Source: Streptomyces rishiriensis (lineage in GTDB: Bacteria; Actinomycetota; Actinomycetes; Streptomycetales; Streptomycetaceae). Taken from it: 64,000 nucleotides of DNA. The notes below the pieces were generated by a model that had not been told where the DNA came from, ran no database searches, and saw only the letters and a program-made list of their open reading frames with translations. The stretch lies in contig NZ_BEWA01000016.1 of assembly GCF_003112535.1 (NCBI RefSeq), forward strand, positions 186,001 through 250,000, read 5' to 3'. Made by a program: the position numbers and the translations under genes. This document shows positions 57,421-64,000 of this stretch, in pieces (the first letter of the stretch is position 1; each line of letters begins with the position of its first letter).

Positions 57421-57900
57421 ATGCGCAAGATGATGTCCCGGGCGAACCGGACGGCCGTCGCCGTCCTCGCCACCGCCTTCATGGCCTCCGGAGCGGTCGT
57501 CGCGGGGGCGACGACCGCCTCGGCGGACGGGTGCGTGGGTCCCCTGTGCGGTGCGGTGAAGAACAGGACCGGCCAGACGATGCACTACACGATGAGCCTC
57601 GGCGAGGGCCCCCACTACTGCGACGTGTGGAACTGGGGCGGCGGCACCGGGAGCGAGTTCAAGCACGCCAAGTGCAAGCAGGAGTCGTTCGGCAACGGCA
57701 CGCGGGGCGGCAACGGCACCGGCAACGACGTCGACGCCTTCACCTTCGCCAGCCACGGCTACCACGAGCGCTTCTCGCGGGTCGGCACCTGGCACTGGCG
57801 CGCGAAGGGCGTCTGGACGAAGATCCGGAGCGGGGAGATCGCCGACTGCGGCATCGGCGACAACAACGAGGTCTGGTGCACCGTGCTCGTGCAGGCCTGA
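57421..57900 (+). CDS. Small secreted protein of unknown function
   Basis: A 159-residue protein with a clear signal peptide: MRKMMSRANR, a hydrophobic core AVAVLATAFMASGAVVAGAT and cleavage around TASADG (about residue 35). The mature part has six Cys (GCVGPLCG, HYCDVWNW, AKCKQ, ADCGIG, WCTVL), which may pair as disulfides. It also has GHFTFASHGYHERFS-like aromatic text (here FTFASHGYHERFSRVG). I do not recognise the family. A hairpin terminator follows directly, so it is a single-gene transcript. Divergent from the SARP regulator. Confidence 0.85.
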   Translation: MRKMMSRANRTAVAVLATAFMASGAVVAGATTASADGCVGPLCGAVKNRTGQTMHYTMSLGEGPHYCDVWNWGGGTGSEFKHAKCKQESFGNGTRGGNGTGNDVDAFTFASHGYHERFSRVGTWHWRAKGVWTKIRSGEIADCGIGDNNEVWCTVLVQA

Positions 57901-57913
57901 GAGGTCCCGAAGA

Positions 57914-57940
57914 CGGCTGCGCGACTCCGCCGCGCAGCCG
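57914..57940 (+). terminator. Hairpin terminator after the secreted-protein gene
   Basis: CGGCTGCGCG and CGCGCAGCCG form a perfect 10-bp stem with a 7-nt loop, 14 bp after the stop codon. Confidence 0.8.
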
Positions 57941-58228
57941 CCCCCGCCGGATCCGGCCCCGCCCCCGTCTTCCCAGCCGGGGAAGCGGACCGGGCACGGC
58001 CGCTGGAGCCCGGCGGCACGCGCGCGGGCCCCGGGGCGGGCCCGACGACCGTCGACCACGCGTGGACCGGCGCGCACAGGGGAGGCGCCGGCCCACGCGT
58101 TCCTCCGACGCCGGCGGTGCGGTCCGGCGCGCCGTCGCTGCCCAGGGGCGCGGGCCGCAGGTTCCCTACCGGGGGCTGGGGCCGCGGCGCCGTACCCCCT
58201 GACGTCCGGCTGGCGTGCGTACCGTGCG
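57941..58228. other. Intergenic region, no feature recognised
   Basis: About 290 bp of GC-rich DNA between the terminator of the secreted-protein gene and the convergent glutamate dehydrogenase stop. Frames are Arg/Pro-rich and not gene-like. Confidence 0.4.
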
Positions 58229-59575
58229 TTACACGACGCCCTGAGCCGACATCGCCTGAGCCACGCGCAGGAAGCCCGCGACGTTGGCGCCCAGGACGTA
58301 GTCGTCGGGGGCGCCTCCGTAGGCGTCGGCGGTGGCACGGCACTGGGCGTGCACACTCTGCATGACCGCGGCCAGTCGCTGCTCCGTCTGCTCGAAGGTC
58401 CAGACGTCACGGGAGGCGTTCTGCTGCATCTCCAGCGCCGAGGTGGCCACACCGCCCGCGTTGGCGGCCTTGCCGGGCCCGAACAGGATGCCCGCCTCCC
58501 GGAAGACCTCGATCGCCTCCGGGGTGCAGGGCATGTTGGCGCCCTCGGCGACGGCCCGGACGCCGTTCTTCACCAGGGCCGCCGCGTCCGGCGCCCCCAG
58601 TTCGTTCTGCGTGGCGCACGGCAGCACGACGTCGCACGGCACGTCGAAGACCGAGCCCCGCTCGGAGAACCGTGCCGTCGGCCTGGCCTCCGCGTACGCG
58701 GACAGACGCGCCCGCCGAGCTTCCTTGATCGTCTTCAGCAGCTCCAGATCGATGCCGTCCGCGTCGACCAGGTACCCGGAGGAGTCCGAGCAGGCCACGA
58801 CCGAACCGCCCAGCGCGTGCACCTTCTCGATCGCGTAGACCGCCACGTTCCCGGAGCCGGACACGACGACCTTGCGGCCGTCGAACCCGTCTCCGCGCGT
58901 GGCCAGCATCTCCTGCGCGAAGTAGACCGCGCCGTAGCCGGTGGCCTCGGTCCGGGCCTGCGAGCCGCCCCACGAGACGCCCTTGCCGGTCAGCACCCCC
59001 GCCTCGAAGCGGTTGGTGATCCGCTTGTACTGGCCGAAGAGGTAGCCGATCTCACGCCCGCCGACCCCGATGTCGCCCGCGGGGACGTCCGTGTGCTCGC
59101 CCAGGTGCCGGTACAGCTCGGTCATGAACGCCTGGCAGAAGCGCATGATCTCCCCGTCGGTGCGGCCCTTGGGGTCGAAGTCCGAGCCGCCCTTGCCGCC
59201 GCCGATCGCCAGCCCTGTCAGCGCGTTCTTGAAGATCTGCTCGAAGCCCAGGAACTTCACGATGCCGAGGTTGACGCTCGGATGGAACCGCAGACCGCCC
59301 TTGTAGGGGCCGAGCGCGCTGCTGAACTCCACCCGGAAACCGCGGTTGACCTGCACCCGGCCGCTGTCGTCCACCCACGGAACCCGGAAGATCAGCTGCC
59401 GCTCCGGCTCGCACAGCCGGTCGGCGATGAACGCGTCGACGTACTCCGGGTGCGCCTGCAGCGCCGGCGCCAGGGTGTGCAGCACCTCGCCCACCGCCTG
59501 ATGGAACTCGCTCTCCCCGGGGTTGCGCCGGCAGACTGCCGCGTAGACGGCCTCGATGTGAGCACTGGGATTCAT
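58229..59575 (-). CDS. gdhA: NADP-specific glutamate dehydrogenase
   Basis: A 448-residue protein, the usual length of hexameric NADP-GDH. It has VPWVDDSGRVQVNRGFRVEF, the substrate-lysine region PYKGGLRFHPSVN and FKNALTGLAIGGGKGGSDFD with the catalytic Lys. PAGDIGVGGREIGYLFGQYK and the Rossmann motif VVVSGSGNVAVYAIEK complete the fold. It makes glutamate from 2-oxoglutarate and ammonium. ATG 59575 has GGAGAG 9 nt upstream. Single gene; neighbours are unrelated. Confidence 0.96.
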   Translation of the reverse strand: MNPSAHIEAVYAAVCRRNPGESEFHQAVGEVLHTLAPALQAHPEYVDAFIADRLCEPERQLIFRVPWVDDSGRVQVNRGFRVEFSSALGPYKGGLRFHPSVNLGIVKFLGFEQIFKNALTGLAIGGGKGGSDFDPKGRTDGEIMRFCQAFMTELYRHLGEHTDVPAGDIGVGGREIGYLFGQYKRITNRFEAGVLTGKGVSWGGSQARTEATGYGAVYFAQEMLATRGDGFDGRKVVVSGSGNVAVYAIEKVHALGGSVVACSDSSGYLVDADGIDLELLKTIKEARRARLSAYAEARPTARFSERGSVFDVPCDVVLPCATQNELGAPDAAALVKNGVRAVAEGANMPCTPEAIEVFREAGILFGPGKAANAGGVATSALEMQQNASRDVWTFEQTEQRLAAVMQSVHAQCRATADAYGGAPDDYVLGANVAGFLRVAQAMSAQGVV

Positions 59576-60034
59576 ACGCGTCTGCTCTCCTGTTCGTCCG
59601 CCAGGCACTCTCGCCTCGTCCGGCACGCCTGGCCGCTGTTCTGTCCATGAATACGCGCGACAGGACTCACCGTGTCAGGGCAGAGGCGCCGGGAGCGGGA
59701 CACAAGGCCGTCGTCGACCCCCGACTCCCCTCGATTCACCTGCCTCACTCGAACGCACCTGCTTCGCTCGATGTGACGACCCCGCAATTCCTCGATGCCT
59801 TGATTCCCCGATGCGGCGAAGCCCGGATCCACCGAACCCCGGGGCCGCGGCCCGACGACCGGACGGCCCGAAGACCCGACGGCCGGACGAGACGGCAACG
59901 CGTCGACGGCTTTGACGGCGGAAGGAGTTCACGAGCGGCAGAGTCGGGGCGCGCTTACCCGGGAGGTCATCGACCCGCAGCGTGTCGCGGTGTCAGGCTC
60001 GTCGGGACAAGGAGCCGACGAACCGGAGGACGCC
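59576..60034 (+). other. Gap between glutamate dehydrogenase and DUF1330 genes
   Basis: About 460 bp holding the divergent promoters. It contains irregular direct repeats built on CACCTGC-TC-CTCGA (near 59738-59772) and CGAYGACCGGACGGCC-like words (near 59858-59890). An open frame runs through it into the DUF1330 region but reads as Arg/Pro-rich noise. No gene is called. Confidence 0.4.
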
Positions 60035-60382
60035 ATGGCCGCCTACGCGATAGCGCACCTGCAAGAAGCCGCACCGCACCCGGAGATCGCCGAGTACATG
60101 GAGCGCATCACCGGCACCATGGCGCCCTACGGGGGCCGCTTCCTGGTGCACGGCGCACAGCACGAGGTGAAGGAGGGCAACTGGCCCGGGCACGTCGTGG
60201 TGATCGGTTTCCCCTCGCTCGAGCGGGCGCGGGCGTGGTGGGACTCGGCCGCGTACCAGGAGATCGCTCCGCTGCGTTCGCGGCACATCGAGGGCGACAT
60301 CATCCTGATCCCGGGCGTGGCCGACGGATACGACCCCACGGCCACGGCCCGGGCGGTCCGGGAGGCGCTGCCTGCCCGGTAG
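60035..60382 (+). CDS. DUF1330 family protein
   Basis: A 115-residue protein with a dimeric alpha-beta-barrel fold: YAIAHLQEAAPHPEIAEYME, GGRFLVHGAQHEVKEGNWPG and VVVIGFPSLERARAWWDSAA, ending HIEGDIILIPGV. These match DUF1330, a family of small, probably ligand-binding or stress-related proteins. GGAGGA 4 nt before ATG 60035 supports the start. It is followed by a duplicated 22-bp sequence. Confidence 0.93.
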   Translation: MAAYAIAHLQEAAPHPEIAEYMERITGTMAPYGGRFLVHGAQHEVKEGNWPGHVVVIGFPSLERARAWWDSAAYQEIAPLRSRHIEGDIILIPGVADGYDPTATARAVREALPAR

Positions 60383-60388
60383 CCCCCG

Positions 60389-60432
60389 GCAGCAGGGCCA
60401 CGAACGGCGGGCAGCAGGGCCACGAACGGCGG
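60389..60432 (+). repeat. Perfect 22-bp tandem duplication
   Basis: GCAGCAGGGCCACGAACGGC plus GG occurs twice in tandem, seven bases after the DUF1330 stop codon. Confidence 0.9.
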
Positions 60433-60511
60433 GCGACAGCGGCAGAGGCGGGCCGGCGACAGGGGGCGGGCCGACGGACGTCGCGACAGGGGCATGGGCC
60501 GGGCGTCGACC

Positions 60512-60543
60512 TTAGACAAATAGTCTGCGCAGAGATAATCTCT
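60512..60543 (+). promoter_or_regulatory. Promoter with two overlapping palindromic operators (SRPBCC-MarR operon)
   Basis: TTAGAC (60512-60517) and GATAAT (60534-60539), 16 bp apart, make a good housekeeping-type promoter, rare in this GC-rich DNA. AGAC-AAATA-GTCT (60514-60526) covers the -35 and the perfect palindrome AGAGAT-A-ATCTCT (60531-60543) covers the -10. Their position suggests repression by the MarR protein encoded second in the operon. Confidence 0.7.
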
Positions 60544-60576
60544 GAACACATCATTCAGTCGAGGAGGCCGACCCCC

Positions 60577-60993
60577 ATGTGGACGTACGAGCACAGCATC
60601 GAGACCGGCGCCGCCCCCGAGGAGATCTGGCGACTCTGGGCGGACGTGGAGAACTGGGGCGCCTGGAACGCCGAGATCGAGAAGACCGAGATCGACGGCC
60701 CGTTCGCGACGGGCGCCCACATCACGATGACGCCGCCCGGGGACGACCCGATACTGCTCCGCGTCGCCGACGTCACCGAGGGCGAACTGTTCGTCGACGA
60801 GGCCCGCTTCGGGGATCTGCTGCTGCGGACCGTCCACCGGATGGACCGGATCGGCCACGGCCGCGTCCGGGTGGTCTACCGGATGGAGATCACCGGCCCG
60901 GGCGCCGACGAGGCCGGGGCCCACATCGGCCCCGGCATCACCGCCGACTGGCCCGACACGATGGCCGCACTGGTCGAACGGGCCGCGCGCTGA
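60577..60993 (+). CDS. SRPBCC (polyketide cyclase-like) protein
   Basis: A 138-residue START/SRPBCC-fold protein: YEHSIETGAAPEEIWRLWAD, VENWGAWNAEIEKTEIDGPF and ARFGDLLLRTVHRMDRIGHG, with a C-terminal helix ITADWPDTMAALVERA. The fold binds hydrophobic ligands. GAGGAGG 7 nt upstream of the ATG. The stop overlaps the start of the MarR gene (TGATG). The protein may bind or modify the ligand that the regulator senses (inference). Confidence 0.93.
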   Translation: MWTYEHSIETGAAPEEIWRLWADVENWGAWNAEIEKTEIDGPFATGAHITMTPPGDDPILLRVADVTEGELFVDEARFGDLLLRTVHRMDRIGHGRVRVVYRMEITGPGADEAGAHIGPGITADWPDTMAALVERAAR

Positions 60994-61448
60994 TGCCTCT
61001 CAGCCCCGGCGACAGCCCCGGCCTGCTGCTCTGGCACGCCACGCTGCGCTGGCAGCGCGACCTCGCCGCGGTCCTGACGCCGCTCGGCCTCACTCACGTT
61101 CAGTTCGTGCTGCTCGCCTGCGCCTGGTGGCTCAACTCCCAGGGGGAGCACCCCAATCAGCTGACCCTCGCCCGCCAGGCGGGCACCGACGTCAAGATGA
61201 CCTCACAAGTCCTGCGCACCCTGGAGCAGAAGGGGCTCGTCGAGCGGGAGGTCGATCCGGCGGACACCCGCGCCAAGCGACTGCGCGTCACCGACGCCGG
61301 CGCGGAACTGGCCCCCCGCGCGATCGCCGCGGTCGAGCTCGCCGACGCGCGCTTCTTCCAGCCGGTGTCCCTCGACGAGGCCGTCCCCCTGCTCCGCCGC
61401 CTGGCCCACCCGGACCCCGGAACGTCCCCGCCGACCGCTGCGCAGTGA
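60993..61448 (+). CDS. MarR-family transcriptional regulator
   Basis: A 151-residue winged-helix repressor. LLLWHATLRWQRDLAAVLTP and LGLTHVQFVLLACAWWLNSQ form the dimerisation and first DNA-binding helices. LARQAGTDVKMTSQVLRTLE is the recognition helix region, and LVEREVDPADTRAKRLRVTD is the wing. It is translationally coupled to the SRPBCC gene. Palindromes over the operon promoter at 60512-60543 are its likely autoregulatory sites. Confidence 0.93.
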   Translation: MPLSPGDSPGLLLWHATLRWQRDLAAVLTPLGLTHVQFVLLACAWWLNSQGEHPNQLTLARQAGTDVKMTSQVLRTLEQKGLVEREVDPADTRAKRLRVTDAGAELAPRAIAAVELADARFFQPVSLDEAVPLLRRLAHPDPGTSPPTAAQ

Positions 61449-61506
61449 CGCCGGGGGCGACGCCGCTCAGCGGGCGGCGCCGTCCGCGGCGAAGGGACGG
61501 GCGGAG

Positions 61507-61566
61507 GCCGACGTCGACGCGGACGTCGATCCGGACGTCTATGCGGACGTCGACGGGTATGTCGAC
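61507..61566. repeat. 12-bp tandem repeat, five copies, overlapping the tatA 3' end
   Basis: Units GCCGACGTCGAC, GCGGACGTCGAT, CCGGACGTCTAT, GCGGACGTCGAC and GGGTATGTCGAC are directly adjacent. The tatA stop codon (TAG on the minus strand, 61541-61539) lies in the third unit and depends on its variant base. Confidence 0.85.
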
Positions 61567-61754
61567 GGGGTTGCGGATGCCGAGTCGACCGGGGCGCCGG
61601 CGTCGTCCTTCATGGCCTTGGCCTCGCTCTTGAGGATGCGCATGGACTTGCCGAGCCCCCGTGCGGCTTCCGGGAGCTTCTTCGAGCCGAACACCACGAT
61701 GATGACGATCGCCACGATCAACAGGTGCCAGGGTTCCAGGCCGTTGCGGAGCAT
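61539..61754 (-). CDS. tatA: Twin-arginine translocase subunit TatA/E
   Basis: A 71-residue protein with the TatA layout: a short periplasmic N-terminus MLRNGLEPWHL, TM helix LIVAIVIIVVFGSKKLPEAA ending in the conserved FGSKKLPE hinge, and amphipathic helix RGLGKSMRILKSEAKAMKDD. An Ala/Ser/Thr tail follows. It forms the protein-conducting part of the Tat export system. ATG 61754 matches the family start; the longer frame upstream is not conserved. It is probably an extra tatA, as no tatC is nearby. Confidence 0.92.
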   Translation of the reverse strand: MLRNGLEPWHLLIVAIVIIVVFGSKKLPEAARGLGKSMRILKSEAKAMKDDAGAPVDSASATPSTYPSTSA

Positions 61755-61902
61755 CCCGCCCACTTTCTCTGCGTCAGGCGGGGTTCGCGGGGCGCGGGAC
61801 ACCGTCTGCGATGATTGCTACATTGCGCAACTGTACAACCCTTGGATGGGGTCAGTCGTCGTCCTCTCCATATGAGTTCGACGGACGGATGAGGGCGCGC
61901 AC
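61755..61902. promoter_or_regulatory. Divergent promoter region of tatA and the LCP gene
   Basis: A 148-bp gap with an A/T-rich core ATGATTGCTACATTGCGCAACTGT-like near 61811-61834 (written in parts: GATTGCTACATT, GCGCAACTGTACAAC). The palindrome TTGCGCAA lies at its centre and TACAAC could be a -10. GAGGG 7 nt before 61903 is the LCP ribosome-binding site. Confidence 0.4.
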
Positions 61903-63474
61903 ATGGCTGTTGGACACCAGGCTCCCCCGGTGCGGCACGGGCGGCAGACGGAGCCGCCGCACGGCGGCGGAGGCAGGCGCGGGGATCGCGGCGGGCGAGG
62001 CAAGCGCCGCCGACCGCTGCGCACCGCGCTGATGGTGGCGTTGGCCCTCGTGGTCCTAGGCGCGGCCGGCCTCGGCTGGATCTACTACCGGCTGAACGGC
62101 GACATCGACACGTTCGACGCGGGCGGTCTGTCCACGAACCGCCCCGACGCCGGTTCCTCCAAGGGTGAGAACGTCCTGGTCATCGGCTCGGACGCGCGCA
62201 CGAACGGCAACAACGCGCTGGGCGGCGGCCAGGCGGACGACATCGGCCGGTCGGACACGGCCTTCCTGCTGCACGTCTACGCCGACCACAAGAACGCCAT
62301 AGCCGTCTCCGTCCCCCGCGACACGCTCGTCACGATCCCACCCTGCAAACTGCCGGACGGCACCTGGACGAAGGCCCGGACGCGGACACAGTTCAACGAG
62401 GCCTTCTCCGTGGGCGAGACCGCCAAGGGCAACCCCGCCTGCACGCAGAACACCGTGGAGAAGCTGACGGGCCTGCGCGTCGACCACACGGTCGTCGTCG
62501 ACTTCAAGGGGTTCGCCTCGCTGACGGAGGTGGTCGGCGGGGTCGACGTGTGTCTGCCGCAGAACATCTACCAGGGCGACCTCAACCCCCACCGCGCCAC
62601 CAAGGGCAAGCTGCTGTTCGGCAAGGGCGAGCAGAAGGTCTCCGGGCAGCGGGCCCTGGACTACGTCCGCATCCGGCACGGGATAGGCGACGGCTCCGAC
62701 ATAGGGCGCATCAAGCGCCAACAGGCCTTCGTCGGCAGCCTGATCAAGAAGGTCAAGAGCGACGGACTGACCCCGGGCAAACTGCTGCCCCTGGCGGAGG
62801 CCGCGACGAACTCGATGACCGTCGACCCCGGTCTCGGCAAGGCGGACAAGCTGATCTCCTTCGCGATGTCGCTGAAGGACATCGACCTGCACAACACCAG
62901 ATTCGTGACCATCCCCTGGCGCTACGACGGCGCACGCGTCGCGATCGTCGAGCCGGACGCCTCGGCGCTGTGGGCGGCGCTCAAGGCCGACCGCACCATC
63001 GACGGCAAGGACGCCGGCGGCGCCAAGGCGACGAAGACCGGCGCCGCCTCCGCGTCACCGAGCGCCGACGGGCGCGTCTCGGGCGCCGGCATCGCCGTTT
63101 CCGTCTTCAACGGCACCACCACCGGCGGCCTGGCCTCGACGGCCGCCGCCATGCTGACCGCGCACGGCTTCACCGTCACCGGCACCGCGAACGCCGGCAG
63201 CCAGGACCACGCCACCACCGTCGTCCAGTACGGGCCGGGAAGGAAAGGCCAGGCCGAGACCGTCGCCCGGCTCTTCCCCGGCGCCCGTCTCCAGTCCCTC
63301 GGCGCCGGCCGCGTCAACGTCGTCCTGGGCGCGTCCTACACCGGGGACCCCGACCCCGCCGCCCCGGCAGCCACGAGTGCCGCCCCGGCCTCCGTCCCGA
63401 CCTCCGTCGCGGACGGCTCGCGCACGGCGGACGCCGATCTGTGCTCCGACCTGTCGTACGGCTCGGGCGGCTGA
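61903..63474 (+). CDS. LytR-CpsA-Psr (LCP) family envelope glycopolymer transferase
   Basis: A 523-residue type II membrane protein. A basic, Gly/Arg-rich cytoplasmic N-terminus precedes one TM helix (TALMVALALVVLGAAGLGWI). The LCP catalytic domain at about 85-310 shows NVLVIGSDART, GRSDTAFLLHVYADHKNAIA, VSVPRDTLVTIP and ALDYVRIRHGIGDGSDIGRI with its conserved Arg residues. A LytR_C domain at about 395-490 (IAVSVFNGTTTGGLASTAAA) and a Ser/Ala/Pro tail follow. LCP enzymes attach teichoic-acid-like or other polymers to peptidoglycan. ATG 61903. Confidence 0.95.
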   Translation: MAVGHQAPPVRHGRQTEPPHGGGGRRGDRGGRGKRRRPLRTALMVALALVVLGAAGLGWIYYRLNGDIDTFDAGGLSTNRPDAGSSKGENVLVIGSDARTNGNNALGGGQADDIGRSDTAFLLHVYADHKNAIAVSVPRDTLVTIPPCKLPDGTWTKARTRTQFNEAFSVGETAKGNPACTQNTVEKLTGLRVDHTVVVDFKGFASLTEVVGGVDVCLPQNIYQGDLNPHRATKGKLLFGKGEQKVSGQRALDYVRIRHGIGDGSDIGRIKRQQAFVGSLIKKVKSDGLTPGKLLPLAEAATNSMTVDPGLGKADKLISFAMSLKDIDLHNTRFVTIPWRYDGARVAIVEPDASALWAALKADRTIDGKDAGGAKATKTGAASASPSADGRVSGAGIAVSVFNGTTTGGLASTAAAMLTAHGFTVTGTANAGSQDHATTVVQYGPGRKGQAETVARLFPGARLQSLGAGRVNVVLGASYTGDPDPAAPAATSAAPASVPTSVADGSRTADADLCSDLSYGSGG

Positions 63475-63561
63475 AGCAGACCTCGCCCCGCCGGATGCGG
63501 CAGGTCCGCGGCTGCGCAACAGGGTTGACGAAACGTCAGACATCGCCCGGAAGTCGGGCCC

Positions 63562-64000
63562 TCAGCGGCCGCCCTGGCGTGCTCTCACGGCCATCAGCCC
63601 GGCCGCGTAGAGCGCCAGGACGGAGGCCAGCAGAACGTAGTAGAGAGCGGGCAGCGGTGTGAGCCCGAGCAGCGAACCGAGCGGCGAGAGCGGGAGCAGC
63701 AGCCCGACGGCGGTGAGCGCGCCGGCCGCCCGGCCCACCGGGCCGGACGCGCTGCCCTCGGCCCGCCGGCGGCCGCCCCGCAGCAGGAGCATCACCAGGG
63801 CCTGGGTGACCAGGTTCTCGGTGAACCAGCCCGAGTGGAACACCGCCTCGTCGTCCAGGGCGTCGGGTCCGTGCAGCGCGAGCGCGAGCACGCCGAAGGT
63901 GGCCAGGTCGGCGACGGCGTTGAGGGCGCCGAAGCCGACGATGAACCGCAGCAGGGCCCGGGGGCGCAGCACGGTCGGGCGGCGCAGGACCGCGGAGTAC
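63562..64000 (-). CDS. C-terminal end of a probable Mg2+-type P-type ATPase
   Basis: The frame is open through the right edge, so the gene starts outside the window; about 146 C-terminal residues are seen. The sequence RPRALLRFIVGFGALNAVAD, LATFGVLALAL, then HSGWFTENLVTQALVMLLLR and PLSPLGSLLGLTPLPALYYV fits the last four TM helices of MgtA/MgtB-type P-type ATPases, where FxxGWFxESLxTQxLVI is well conserved. The ATP-hydrolysing domains are not visible. A GTG at 63972 gives a shorter frame but is internal to the family alignment. Confidence 0.78.
   Translation of the reverse strand, partial: YSAVLRRPTVLRPRALLRFIVGFGALNAVADLATFGVLALALHGPDALDDEAVFHSGWFTENLVTQALVMLLLRGGRRRAEGSASGPVGRAAGALTAVGLLLPLSPLGSLLGLTPLPALYYVLLASVLALYAAGLMAVRARQGGR

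Noticed and set aside
1..64000. tRNA, rRNA, riboswitch or insertion sequence
   Set aside because: I looked for tRNA cloverleaf ends, known riboswitch cores and transposase motifs with terminal inverted repeats and saw none I could support by eye.

Overview
The window is very GC-rich DNA whose genes have almost exclusively G or C in third codon positions, frequent GTG/TTG starts and ATGA or GTGA stop-start overlaps. The gene families (SARP/AfsR regulator, SapA-like spore protein, DUF5302, many RsbW/STAS/SpoIIE partner-switching proteins, crtEIB and crtYTU carotenoid genes, LytR-CpsA-Psr protein) point to Streptomyces or a close relative. The carotenoid locus and the many orphan stress regulators suggest an accessory chromosomal region rather than the core; this is inference. 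I saw no rRNA, tRNA, CRISPR array or intact insertion sequence.

Layout. 0-4.7 kb: C-terminal end of a secreted crystallin/ricin-lectin protein, a PAS-PAS-GAF-SpoIIE-HATPase phosphatase, a RibD-like reductase and a Fic/Doc-like toxin-antitoxin pair with its own operator. 4.7-14.1 kb: a four-gene glycosylation-type operon (GT87, methyltransferase, DUF2064, GT2) divergent from a two-component system, then a nucleotide-sugar epimerase and a membrane-anchored sulfite-oxidase-like molybdoenzyme. 14.2-19.6 kb: mostly small genes (VOC protein, secreted SapA-like protein, DUF5302, GNAT-like protein, STAS protein). 19.7-23.2 kb: a membrane-lipid operon: a PAP2-diacylglycerol kinase fusion, a YihY/BrkB protein and a second PAP2 phosphatase.

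23.5-35.5 kb is a carotenoid island. crtY-crtT-crtU, an ECF sigma gene and its zinc anti-sigma gene lie on the minus strand. crtE-crtI-crtB, a Rieske protein and an extra FAD oxidoreductase lie on the plus strand. The order predicts GGPP to phytoene to lycopene to beta-carotene to an aromatic carotenoid (isorenieratene type).

35.6-51 kb is dense in stress-signalling genes: a MEDS-HATPase/MEDS-STAS pair, a GAF-ANTAR regulator, a two-component system, RsbW-like kinases, STAS antagonists, a PAS-PP2C phosphatase coupled to a collapsed rsbQ remnant, a SigB-family sigma factor, and two nearly identical 56-residue membrane peptides. Inside it lies a DUF4157 (eCIS-core) metallopeptidase-like protein with a large unrecognised C-terminal region. 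The stretch 49.3-51.8 kb holds at least two deletion-damaged alpha/beta-hydrolase genes.

51.8-64 kb: a multi-spanning membrane protein, an L,D-transpeptidase lipoprotein, a full-length AfsR-type regulator, a small secreted protein, NADP-type glutamate dehydrogenase, DUF1330, a SRPBCC-MarR operon with paired palindromes over its promoter, TatA, an LCP protein, and the C-terminal end of a probable Mg2+ P-type ATPase running off the edge. Short tandem-repeat tracts (9-24 bp units) recur at or just past gene ends throughout.
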